Assembly (NCBI RefSeq): GCF_011761945.1
Contig: NZ_JAASQV010000001.1
Span: 744,001-808,000, forward strand
Source of the DNA: Sphingomonas leidyi
GTDB lineage: Bacteria > Pseudomonadota > Alphaproteobacteria > Sphingomonadales > Sphingomonadaceae
DNA length: 64,000 nt
Reading direction: 5' to 3'
Shown: positions 36,872 through 44,660 of the stretch, in pieces
Layout of the letters: each line of letters opens with the position of its first letter
Numbering within the stretch: the first letter of the stretch is position 1
Program-made: the position numbers and the translations under genes
Notes under the pieces: generated by a model
Databases searched by the model: none
Told to the model about the DNA's origin: nothing
Seen by the model: the letters and a program-made list of their open reading frames with translations, nothing else

Positions 36872-39622
36872 ATGCAGCGACGCCTTGCTTACGCCACGCT
36901 TCTTCTCCTGACGTCTCAACTCGTCTCTCCGGCCGCGCTCGCCCAGACGACGGGGCAAACGGCGCCCGCGCCGTCCACCACCGATGCGCAGGCGGAGCAG
37001 AAGACCCCCGAGGTCTCCGCGCCGGGCGTGGACATGGACGTGACCGACATCGTCGTGGTCGGGCGCCATATCCCGAACGTCGTGCGCGCCACCCCGCAAG
37101 TGGTGTCGGTGCTGTCGAGCGAGGACATCGCGCGCACGGGCGAGGGCGATATCGCCGGCGCGCTGACTCGCGTCACCGGCCTCAGCGTCGTGGGCGGCGG
37201 CTTCGTCTATGTCCGCGGCCTCGGCGATCGCTATTCCTCGTCGCTGCTCAACGGTTCGGCCCTGCCGAGCCCCGAGCCGCTGCGCCGCTCGGTGCCGCTC
37301 GACATCTTCCCGACCTCGATCGTCGGATCCGCGCTCGTCCAGAAGACCTATTCGGTCAACTATCCGGGCGAATTCGGCGGCGGCGTCATCAACCTCACCA
37401 CCAAGGCGATTCCCGACAAGGACTTCGTGACGATCGGCGGGTCGATCTCGGCCGACACGGCGACGACGAGCGAACTCGGCTATACCTATTTCGGCAGCAA
37501 GACCGACTGGCTGGGCTTCGACAAGGGCACGCGCAGCGTGCCCGATTTCATCCGCAACGCCCCGGCCGGCTCGGGCCTGATCCCCGCCGGGCAGGTGCTC
37601 CAGCTTTCCAATGCCTCGACCACGCTGCTCCAGCGCAACGATCATCTTCCGGCCAATTGGTCGGGGGAGATCAGCACGGGCATGGCGTTCGATCTGGGGT
37701 CGGACCGGCTCGGCGTGATCACCTCGGTCGGCTACAGCAATACCTTCCGGACCCGTTCGATCCGCCAGCAGGACAGCGTGACCGAGAATGGCGCGATCCG
37801 GAACGACTTCCACACATTGATCACCGACAATCGCATCATCGGCAACGCGCTGCTCGGGCTCGGCTATTCGTTCGGCGACAGCACCATCCGCTGGACCAAC
37901 GTCTATATCCGCGACGTGCTGAAGCAGGGCCGCGGCTCGGCGGCGACGATCTACAACAATGCCAGCGGGCTGCGATTCCAGCAGAACACCAACTGGTTCG
38001 AACGCCAGCTGTTCGAGAGCCAGCTGGTGGGCGAGCTTCGCTTCTCGCCCGCGCTCAGGCTCGATCTGCGCGGCGCCTATGCCAATTCGAAGCGGAACGC
38101 GCCCTATGAGCGCCAGTTCGACTATCTCTGCTCGCCGACGACCACGACCGGGGCTCCGGCCAAATATGACGGCGGCAATGGCATCGGCGGCTTCCAGTGC
38201 GATGGCGTGTACCAGGTCACGCAGCGCTTCTCGCCCTTCGCCTCGATCATCTTCTCGGATCTGAACGAGGATCTTTGGACCGGCCAGGCGGATCTGGTCT
38301 ACAAGCTCGATCCGATCCCGCTCACCCTGTCGGCGGGTTATTTCTATTCGGATACCAGTCGCTTCTCGCGGCGCCTGCAGTTCAACTACCAGACCAGCGC
38401 CGGTGGCGGCACCGCGCCGGGCTATCCGTACAATCTGCTGCGTCCGGACTATCTGCTCAGCCCCGATGTGGTGAACAACGCCTGCCCGCAGGTCGGCCGC
38501 GGCGCCTGCACCATCGAGATGCAGTTCAACACGCCGCTCGGCGCCTATGCCTATGATGCGAAGCTGCGCATCAACGCGGGCTATTTCCAGGCCGAGACCG
38601 AGGCGCTGGACGGGCTGCGCGCAGTGGCGGGCGTCCGCTACGAGAAGGCCGAGCAGAGCGTCACGCCGGTCGGCACGATCGGCAAGCGCCTGAACAACGA
38701 CTATTTCCTGCCGGCGATCACGGTCACCTGGAACTTCGCGGAGAACATGCAGCTGCGCAACAGCTTCTCGAAGACCATCTCGCGCCCGCAGTTCCGCGAA
38801 CTGGCGCCGCAGCAGTTCCGCGATCCGGACTCGGATCGCCTCTTCTTCGGCAACCCGCTGCTGCGCGACTCGGAACTCTATAATTTCGAGACGCGCTTCG
38901 AGTGGTTCTTCGCGCGCGACCAGCGCTTCACGCTGGCGGGCTTCTACAAGCGGATCTCGAATCCGATCGAGCAGGTGGGCTTCTACACCGGTGCCGACGA
39001 TCGCTTGCAGACCGGCTTCACCAACCTGCCCAAGGCGAAGCTCTATGGCGGCGAAGTCGAGGTGCAGAAATATTTCCCGCTCGATACGCTGGGCGGCTTC
39101 TTCAGTACCCGTCGCGCGCTGGTGATCGCGAACTACACCTATACCCATTCGTCGATCACCGCCGACAGCAGCTGCGCGCCCAACGTGCTGAACCAGACGC
39201 TGGCGGGTTGCCCCACCGGCTTTGGCCCGGCCAGCCTGCAGTTCCGCGACGGGGCGCCGCTCACCGGCCAGTCGGACCATCTGGTCAACCTGCAGCTCGG
39301 CATCGAGGACACGCAGAGCCTGTCGCAGCTTACGTTCCTGTTCAACTATGCGAGCGACCGCGTGACCAATCGCGGCCCGTCGAACCTGTCGGGCAACGGG
39401 TTCCAGCCCGACATCATCGAGCGTCCGGGCATCCGGCTAGACATCGTCGCGCGTCAGGGCTTCGAACTGGCCGGCGGCAAGTTCGAGCTCAAGCTGGAGG
39501 GGCGCAACCTTACCCGCACCCGCTTCGACGAGCGGCAGACGTTCCCGAACGGCAATGTCGTGCTGGTGAATCGCTACAATCTGGGCCGGGTCTTCACGCT
39601 CGGCGTCAGCACGACCTTCTGA
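36872..39622 (+). CDS. TonB-dependent outer-membrane receptor (lipoprotein-linked type)
   Basis: A 916-residue receptor. The signal peptide ends PAALAQ near residue 25, followed by a low-complexity linker and the TonB-box-like DIVVVGRHIPNV. The plug carries GFVYVRGLGDRYSSSLLNGSALPSPEPLRRSVPLDIFP and GEFGGGVINLTTKA (about residues 110-180), the pattern of receptors lacking the standard siderophore plug sequence. The barrel ends LGVSTTF with a terminal Phe. It probably works with the beta-helix lipoprotein encoded directly upstream. The ligand is unknown. Confidence 0.93.
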   Translation: MQRRLAYATLLLLTSQLVSPAALAQTTGQTAPAPSTTDAQAEQKTPEVSAPGVDMDVTDIVVVGRHIPNVVRATPQVVSVLSSEDIARTGEGDIAGALTRVTGLSVVGGGFVYVRGLGDRYSSSLLNGSALPSPEPLRRSVPLDIFPTSIVGSALVQKTYSVNYPGEFGGGVINLTTKAIPDKDFVTIGGSISADTATTSELGYTYFGSKTDWLGFDKGTRSVPDFIRNAPAGSGLIPAGQVLQLSNASTTLLQRNDHLPANWSGEISTGMAFDLGSDRLGVITSVGYSNTFRTRSIRQQDSVTENGAIRNDFHTLITDNRIIGNALLGLGYSFGDSTIRWTNVYIRDVLKQGRGSAATIYNNASGLRFQQNTNWFERQLFESQLVGELRFSPALRLDLRGAYANSKRNAPYERQFDYLCSPTTTTGAPAKYDGGNGIGGFQCDGVYQVTQRFSPFASIIFSDLNEDLWTGQADLVYKLDPIPLTLSAGYFYSDTSRFSRRLQFNYQTSAGGGTAPGYPYNLLRPDYLLSPDVVNNACPQVGRGACTIEMQFNTPLGAYAYDAKLRINAGYFQAETEALDGLRAVAGVRYEKAEQSVTPVGTIGKRLNNDYFLPAITVTWNFAENMQLRNSFSKTISRPQFRELAPQQFRDPDSDRLFFGNPLLRDSELYNFETRFEWFFARDQRFTLAGFYKRISNPIEQVGFYTGADDRLQTGFTNLPKAKLYGGEVEVQKYFPLDTLGGFFSTRRALVIANYTYTHSSITADSSCAPNVLNQTLAGCPTGFGPASLQFRDGAPLTGQSDHLVNLQLGIEDTQSLSQLTFLFNYASDRVTNRGPSNLSGNGFQPDIIERPGIRLDIVARQGFELAGGKFELKLEGRNLTRTRFDERQTFPNGNVVLVNRYNLGRVFTLGVSTTF

Positions 39623-39642
39623 TCCGAAGTCCGGAAACGAAG

Positions 39643-39676
39643 CGGCCGGCGGGGTGCGAGCCCCGCCGGCCGTTCC
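39643..39676 (+). terminator. Rho-independent terminator after second TonB receptor
   Basis: A perfect 12-bp stem, CGGCCGGCGGGG (39643-39654) with CCCCGCCGGCCG (39661-39672), loop TGCGAG, tail TTCCTC. It lies 21 bases after the receptor stop and faces the convergent hydroxylase gene. Confidence 0.8.
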
Positions 39677-39722
39677 TCACTCCGCGTCTCTCGACTCCCT
39701 TCGAAGCGCGGCGCCGTGCGGC

Positions 39723-40394
39723 TCACCAGCCCCAGGGGCGCTCGCGATACCATTGGGTGACGACATATTTCAGGCCCGCGCGCACCTTCATCGCATGGTG
39801 GAGAGTGGAGGGGTTGGGCGTGCCGTCCGGGCGCAGATTGTTCCAGGCGATCACCTTGCCGGTCTCGGGCTGGATGATCTTGTCGATTGCCTTGAACCGC
39901 GTTGCGCCGCCGGCTTCGACTTCGTTGAGATAGAGCATCACCGTCCAGGTCCGCTGCCCGGCAACCGCGCAATATTTCTCGAAATCGCGGCCCTGTGGCT
40001 CGAAATAGTCGGTGTGCGCCTTGAACTCCTGACCGATGTCGTAGCGCTGGCCCTGCATCGGCTCGCCATGGGTGGGATCGAGCCCGGTGAACGCCGTCAT
40101 GCGCCGTTTCAGCTCCATCACCACCGGATCGTTCGAATTGAAGTCGCAGGTCTCGCTGGTGCGGAAGGCATAGTCGTCGTTCGCGTCGGCAATGGTCGAA
40201 GGGCGCCGCTCCGCATCGATCTTGATCATGAGGAGCTGGCAGAGCTCGGGTTCGAGGAAGTTCTTGGCGATGAACATCGCGATCTTGGGATGCGGCACGC
40301 GCTGTACGCCGGGCCAGCGCATGATATGTTCGACGACCGGCTCGGACGGGTGGCCGGCGCCGAGATTGAGGAGCGGGGAGGCGGCATCTTGCAT
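39723..40394 (-). CDS. 2-oxoglutarate/Fe(II) dioxygenase, prolyl 4-hydroxylase alpha-subunit type
   Basis: A 223-residue soluble enzyme of the P4Hc family. Iron ligands are His127 and Asp129 (KAHTDYFEP) and His199 (TLHHAMKVRAGLKY), with Lys209 placed to bind 2-oxoglutarate. The QRYDIGQEFKAHTDYF and LYLNEVEAGGATRF segments are typical. The substrate (a protein proline or a free amino acid) is unknown. ATG 40394 (MQDAASPLL) is preferred; the upstream ATGs come from a 19-bp repeat array and would give different N-termini. Confidence 0.88.
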   Translation of the reverse strand: MQDAASPLLNLGAGHPSEPVVEHIMRWPGVQRVPHPKIAMFIAKNFLEPELCQLLMIKIDAERRPSTIADANDDYAFRTSETCDFNSNDPVVMELKRRMTAFTGLDPTHGEPMQGQRYDIGQEFKAHTDYFEPQGRDFEKYCAVAGQRTWTVMLYLNEVEAGGATRFKAIDKIIQPETGKVIAWNNLRPDGTPNPSTLHHAMKVRAGLKYVVTQWYRERPWGW

Positions 40395-40414
40395 CGCGGC
40401 TTTCTGCCAAAAGC

Positions 40415-40471
40415 CATGCCGCGGCGCCAGTATCATGCCGCGGCGCCAGTATCATGCCCTGGCGCTAGTAT
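40415..40471. repeat. Three tandem 19-bp repeats upstream of the hydroxylase gene
   Basis: Units CATGCCGCGGCGCCAGTAT at 40415-40433 and 40434-40452 are identical, and a third (CATGCCCTGGCGCTAGTAT, 40453-40471) differs at two positions. On the hydroxylase strand each unit contains ATG followed by ATACTGGCG. Since 19 is not a multiple of three, each copy puts its ATG in another frame. The array lies 21 bases before the chosen start, in the 5' leader or promoter. Confidence 0.85.
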
Positions 40472-40549
40472 GACGCGAAATCGTCATAAAAGCGCAAGCG
40501 TCATGTCACATGATATGCCTAGCGCATGACGCTTCGCAGTGGGGACCCT

Positions 40550-41647
40550 ATGGACATGGAAACCGAAGCGCCGGTGCCGGTGGCGGATACGCCCCAGCCG
40601 CCGGTCTTTCCGGCCCCCCATGCCGAATCTCCGGCGGAAGCGCTGATCGCCGAGGGGCGCCGCCGCCGCGCCTCGCACATCCATCTCGAGATCGGTCCCG
40701 CCGGCGCCACGGTGCGCATGCGCGTTGCCGGCCAACTCACCGAGCCGCGCCGCCATCACGCCGATCGCACGCTCGCCGCCGCGCTCCGCAGCCTTGCGGA
40801 GGTGTCGGTGCTGGCGCAGGGCGAAGCGGAACGCTTCGTGCTGCGGCTGGACGGCGGCGAGCGGCGCGAGCGGGCGTTCGAGGCGATCGGGATGAGCCGC
40901 GCACTCGTCGACACGCTGCTGCCGGCACTGCGCCGGGGCGGCCTGGTGCTCGTCGCGGGGCCGGCGGGCTCGGGCCGCAGCACCACGATCGCGACGTTGC
41001 TCAAGCATTTCTCGGGCTCGACTCGCCACATCGCGACGATCGGCACCTTGCCCGTCGAAGGCGCGACGCGCATCGAGGGGTGCGCCGGCGCCGCCGCGAT
41101 CCGCGCCGCGCTGGAGCAGGATCCGGACGTGATCGCGCTCGACGGCCTCGACGGGCGCGAAGCCGCCGCCGCGGCGGCCGAAGCGGCGGAGGCCGGGCAT
41201 CTCGTCCTCGCTGCGATCGATGCGCCCGATGCCGTTTCGGCGATCCGGCGAATGCGCGACTGGCGCGTCGAGCCGTTCCGCCTCGCTTCCACCGTCGCCG
41301 CGGTGCTCGCCCAGCGCCTGGTGCAGCGGCTTTGCCCGGATTGCCGCCGCCCGGTGCAGGCCCAGGGATCGGTTTCGGCGCTGCTCGGTTTCGATTCGGG
41401 CGCGATCGTCTATGCGCCGGTGGGTTGCGAGAGCTGCGAGGGCACGGGCTTCGCGGGCGAGACCGGCGTGTTCGAGGCCATCGTCGCGGATGGCGCGATC
41501 CGTCGGCTGATCAACGACGGCGGAGACGAGGCCATTCTCGCGCGGCATGCCTTCCTGCGCGCGCCCAACCTCGGATCGGCGGCGCGGGCGCTGGTGCGCG
41601 AGGGGCTGACCACGCCGGAAGAGGCCGTGCGAATTTCACGCGGATAA
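40550..41647 (+). CDS. Degenerate GspE/PilB-like secretion ATPase homologue (probable pseudo-ATPase)
   Basis: A 365-residue protein aligned with the ATPase core of type II secretion and type IV pilus motors. It has an ASHIHLEIG start of the N2 domain, a Walker A region GPAGSGRST (137-145), a C-terminal motif QRLVQRLCPDCR with the zinc pair CESC, and GFAGETGVFE. The N-terminal E1-type domain is missing. Catalytic residues are altered: Walker A Lys is Arg143, the Walker B GEIRD is replaced by DGLDG, and the histidine box LHTNDA is IDAPDA. No other secretion or pilus gene is nearby. GGGGACC precedes ATG 40550; ATG 40526 is an alternative. Confidence 0.82.
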   Translation: MDMETEAPVPVADTPQPPVFPAPHAESPAEALIAEGRRRRASHIHLEIGPAGATVRMRVAGQLTEPRRHHADRTLAAALRSLAEVSVLAQGEAERFVLRLDGGERRERAFEAIGMSRALVDTLLPALRRGGLVLVAGPAGSGRSTTIATLLKHFSGSTRHIATIGTLPVEGATRIEGCAGAAAIRAALEQDPDVIALDGLDGREAAAAAAEAAEAGHLVLAAIDAPDAVSAIRRMRDWRVEPFRLASTVAAVLAQRLVQRLCPDCRRPVQAQGSVSALLGFDSGAIVYAPVGCESCEGTGFAGETGVFEAIVADGAIRRLINDGGDEAILARHAFLRAPNLGSAARALVREGLTTPEEAVRISRG

Positions 41648-41703
41648 TTGCCCGCAATTATCTTGCGCTTCGCATCGGCCCCCGCTAAGCGCGCCTTCTT
41701 CAC

Positions 41704-41781
41704 GGCGGTTGTAGCTCAGTTGGTTAGAGCATCGGTTTGTGGTACCGAGGGTCGCGGGTTCAAGTCCCGTCATCCGCCCCA
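41704..41781 (+). tRNA. tRNA-His (anticodon GTG), extra 5' G and CCA encoded
   Basis: The characteristic unpaired-position G (41704) precedes the acceptor GCGGTTG (41705-41711), opposite CATCCGC (41771-41777), then C73 and CCA. The anticodon loop TTGTGGT gives GTG. One acceptor pair, position 5-68, is T opposite T, while the others pair. The T-arm CGCGGGTTCAAGTCCCG is intact. Confidence 0.95.
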
Positions 41782-41845
41782 TTTCTTCCCCTCGTGACCG
41801 CGCGCGGCACATAGACGTGCGGCACTCTCCGCAGGAATGTAGCGC

Positions 41846-42895
41846 GTGATCACCGACTGGGGCTTCCCCGATTTCGACGACCATGAGGGCGTCCACCTGT
41901 TCAGCGACCGCGAGTCGGGGCTGAGCGCAATCATTGCGGTCCACTCGACCAAGCTTGGCCCCGCGGCCGGCGGGGTGCGTTTCTGGCATTATGCCGACAC
42001 CCGCGCCGCGATCACCGACGCGCTGCGCCTGTCGCGCGGCATGAGCTACAAGAATGCGATGGCGAATCTGCCGCTCGGCGGCGGCAAGGGCGTGATCCTG
42101 GCGAGCCAGCCCGGCGCGACCGTAACCACGGCGCAGCTCGAGGCGTTCGGTCGCGCGGTCGAATCGCTGGGCGGCCGCTATGTCACTGCCGAGGATGTCG
42201 GCATGTCCGAGGCGCGGATGAAGGTCGTCGCGACTCAGACCCGCCACGTCTCCGGCCTGCCCGTTGCGGAAGGCGGGGCAGGCGGCGATCCCGGTCCGAT
42301 CACTGCGCGCGGCGTCTATCTGGGCGTGAAGGCGGCGGCGAAGCGCGGCCTCGGCGCCGATTCGATGGCCGGGGTGCGCGTGGCGATCCAGGGCGTCGGC
42401 TCGGTGGGCGGCGGCGTCGCCCGGCTGCTCGCCAAGGAGGGCGCGAAGCTGACCCTCGCCGACGTCAATGCCGAGCGTGCCAAGGCGCTTGCGGCGGAAC
42501 TCGGCGGCACGGCGATCGACGCGGCGGACATTCTCGGTATCGAGACCGACATCCTCAGCCCCAACGCGCTCGGCGCGATCTTCACCGAACAGTCGATCGC
42601 GGCGTTGAAGACCACCGTGGTGGCCGGCGGCGCGAACAACCAGCTCGCCACGCGGGCGGACGGCCAGCGGCTTCATGATCGCGGCATCCTCTATGCCCCC
42701 GATTATGTGATCAACGCGGGCGGCATCATCAATGTCGGCCTCGAATATCTGGGGCAGGGCAACATGGCCGAAGTGATGGCGCGCGTGGAGAAGATCCCCG
42801 AGCGCCTGGTCGAAGTGTGGGACGAGAGCGCCCGCACCGGCGACCCGCAGAGCGAAGTGGCCGATCGCATCGCCCAGCGGCTGATCGGGCGCTAG
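41846..42895 (+). CDS. Glu/Leu/Phe/Val dehydrogenase (leucine dehydrogenase-like)
   Basis: A 349-residue amino acid dehydrogenase that interconverts a branched or aromatic amino acid and its keto acid with NAD. Substrate lysines are Lys69 (MSYKNA) and Lys81 (LGGGKGV), with catalytic Asp117 in TAEDVGM. The NAD-binding motif is GVGSVGGG (183-190). Length and the short N-terminal domain match leucine/phenylalanine dehydrogenases rather than hexameric glutamate dehydrogenases. The start is GTG 41846, with AGGAA upstream. It lies 64 bases after tRNA-His. Confidence 0.92.
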   Translation: MITDWGFPDFDDHEGVHLFSDRESGLSAIIAVHSTKLGPAAGGVRFWHYADTRAAITDALRLSRGMSYKNAMANLPLGGGKGVILASQPGATVTTAQLEAFGRAVESLGGRYVTAEDVGMSEARMKVVATQTRHVSGLPVAEGGAGGDPGPITARGVYLGVKAAAKRGLGADSMAGVRVAIQGVGSVGGGVARLLAKEGAKLTLADVNAERAKALAAELGGTAIDAADILGIETDILSPNALGAIFTEQSIAALKTTVVAGGANNQLATRADGQRLHDRGILYAPDYVINAGGIINVGLEYLGQGNMAEVMARVEKIPERLVEVWDESARTGDPQSEVADRIAQRLIGR

Positions 42896-42922
42896 GGCGC
42901 AACCCGGACGGCGAATATCGGC

Positions 42923-43048
42923 GTTCCCGCAGGCGGGGATCCAGGGCAATATCGGAAGGCGATGCCATCGCGCGAACGCCTTCCGGAGCGGGTGTGACGT
43001 GCCACGCCCGCTCGGCGCTTGGCCCTGGACGCTCGCCTGCGCGGGGAC
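42923..43048. repeat. Dispersed long inverted-repeat element (REP-like), copy 2
   Basis: An imperfect palindrome of about 126 bases. Outer arms are GTTCCCGC...GGCGGGGATCCAGGGC and GCCCTGGAC...CGCCTGCGCGGGGAC. Nested stems are GGAAGGCG/CGCCTTCC and GAGCGGG/CCCGCTC. It is related to the element at 18169-18248 and occupies most of the 330-base spacer between the dehydrogenase and the ECF41 module. Confidence 0.65.
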
Positions 43049-43170
43049 GACGAAGGAAATCGAGGGCCAGGCCGGGTTTTGATCCCGGTCCAGCCGCCGC
43101 CTCGGCGAACGCCCGGATCGCGGTCCGGCCGGGATGATTTTTCCCCGGGGCCAGAAAAATGGCATGGGCA

Positions 43171-43197
43171 TGTCACATCCGGAGCGCCCGTCTCGTC
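43171..43197 (+). promoter_or_regulatory. ECF41-type sigma factor promoter
   Basis: TGTCACA at 43171-43177 and CGTC at 43194-43197 are separated by 16 bases. This bipartite sequence is the target motif described for ECF41 sigma factors, as I recall it. It lies 27 bases before the decarboxylase ATG, in the right orientation to drive the decarboxylase-sigma factor pair and thus autoregulation. Confidence 0.78.
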
Positions 43198-43223
43198 ATG
43201 CATGCGTCCAACCAAGGAGATGC

Positions 43224-43685
43224 ATGATGACTGCCCGACTCGACCTGTTCGCCGCCGCCCCCGCCGAGATGAAGGCGTGGTACGAGATGTCGCTCAAGAT
43301 CGCGCCCAAGCTCGAGCATGGCCTGCTCGAACTGGTGAAGATCCGGGCGTCGCAGATCAATGGCTGCGCCAATTGCCTCAACATGCACGTTGCCGATGCG
43401 CGCAAGGCCGGTGAGACCGAGCAGCGCATCTATCTGCTCAGCGCCTGGCATGAGGCGCCATGCTATACGCCGCGCGAGCGCGCCGCGCTGGCATGGACCG
43501 ATGCGCTCACGCTGGTATCCACGGCGCGGGCGCCCGAGGATCTCTATCGGGAGCTCGCCTTCGAATTCAACGAGGAGGAGCAGGTGCAATTGACCTTGAT
43601 GATCAACGCGATCAACGGCTGGAACCGGCTCGCGGTGGCCTTCAACCTCTTCTACGAGGGCAAGCCCGCGGTGGCGGCGGCGTGA
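43224..43685 (+). CDS. Carboxymuconolactone decarboxylase/AhpD-like protein, ECF41 partner
   Basis: A 153-residue helical protein of the AhpD/CMD family. The redox site is GCANCLNMH: Cys48, Cys51 and His55, the CxxCxxxH of alkylhydroperoxidase-like members, with WTDALTLVS following. It is likely a peroxide- or thiol-active enzyme. AAGGAG precedes ATG 43224. Its stop overlaps the sigma factor start in a GTGA junction, and an ECF41 promoter lies directly upstream. Such genes are the usual genomic partners of ECF41 sigma factors. Confidence 0.92.
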   Translation: MMTARLDLFAAAPAEMKAWYEMSLKIAPKLEHGLLELVKIRASQINGCANCLNMHVADARKAGETEQRIYLLSAWHEAPCYTPRERAALAWTDALTLVSTARAPEDLYRELAFEFNEEEQVQLTLMINAINGWNRLAVAFNLFYEGKPAVAAA

Positions 43686-44542
43686 GCGGCGCGGACGCAG
43701 CGGCGAGCTTCGATCCGCTGCGTCCGCGGCTGGCGCGCATCGCCTATCGCATGCTCGGCTCGGTCGCGGACGCGGAAGACGTGGTGCAGGATGCGTTCCT
43801 GCGCTGGCTCGCCACCGATCGCGACGAGATCCGCGAGCCCGAGGCGTTCCTCCGCCGCGTGGTGACGCGCCTGTGCCTCGATCAGCTCAAGTCCGCCCGT
43901 GCCCGGCGTGAAACCTATGTCGGCCCCTGGCTGCCCGAACCCGTCGTCGAGGCGGAGGAGGAAGTGGAGGATGTGACGCTGCCGCTGCTGATGGCGCTGG
44001 AGCGCCTCTCGCCGCTGGAGCGCGCGGCCTTTCTTCTCCACGACGTGTTCGGCGTGAATTTCGACGAGGTGGGCGAGACGATCGGCCGGGATCCCGCCGC
44101 CGCGCGCCAGCTCGCCAGCCGGGCGCGCACCCATGTCCGCGCCGCCCGGCCGCGCTACGATCTGCCGAAGGAGAAGGGGCTGGAGATCGCCGCCGCCTTC
44201 TTCGCCGCGTCGCGCAGCGGCGACATGGGGGCGCTGCGCGGCCTGCTGGCGGCCGATGTGTCGCTCTGGTCGGATGGCGGCGGCAAGGTGCCGGCGGGCC
44301 TGAAGCCGATCCATGGCATCGAGGACATGATCAAGCTCCACAGCTCGCTCGCACGCTTCTTCGCCAAGGAGATGTCGCGCGTGGTGCGCTACGGCAGGAT
44401 CAACGGCCTGCCGGGCTTCGTCACGATCGAGCCGGGCGGCGTGCTCCAGACGACGGCGCTGGCGATCGAGGACGGCCGGATCACGGGCATCTACGTGATG
44501 CGCAACCCGGACAAGCTGGGGCATCTGGGCGCGGTGCACTAG
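43682..44542 (+). CDS. ECF41-family RNA polymerase sigma factor with SnoaL-like C-terminal domain
   Basis: A 286-residue extracytoplasmic-function sigma factor with region 2 (RPRLARIAYRMLGSVADAEDVVQDAFLRW, about 14-42), a linker, and region 4 (LSPLERAAFLLHDVFGVNFDEVGE, about 109-132). A C-terminal SnoaL-like domain replaces a separate anti-sigma factor. The three ECF41 signatures are present: WLPEP (83-87), DGGGK (198-202) and NPDKL (275-279). The start is GTG 43682, overlapping the partner gene's stop. In studied members the C-terminal domain both inhibits and supports activity. The signal is unknown. Confidence 0.95.
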   Translation: MSGADAAASFDPLRPRLARIAYRMLGSVADAEDVVQDAFLRWLATDRDEIREPEAFLRRVVTRLCLDQLKSARARRETYVGPWLPEPVVEAEEEVEDVTLPLLMALERLSPLERAAFLLHDVFGVNFDEVGETIGRDPAAARQLASRARTHVRAARPRYDLPKEKGLEIAAAFFAASRSGDMGALRGLLAADVSLWSDGGGKVPAGLKPIHGIEDMIKLHSSLARFFAKEMSRVVRYGRINGLPGFVTIEPGGVLQTTALAIEDGRITGIYVMRNPDKLGHLGAVH

Positions 44543-44660
44543 GTCGATCCCATCCCGCTCCAGGTGCGGTATTTGCGACCCCTCGCGCGGCCGGCGGGAT
44601 CCTGTCGCTGGATATCGCGAGGCCATGGATTCCCGCCCGGAACCTCGCTAGTCATCGCGC

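Noticed and set aside
40415..40471. The 19-bp repeats as a CRISPR array
   Set aside because: The units are directly adjacent, without spacers, and no cas genes are present.
40504..40530. A TGTCACA resembling the ECF41 -35 element upstream of the GspE-like gene
   Set aside because: At the required 16-base spacing the sequence is TGAC, not CGTC, so it is not a match.
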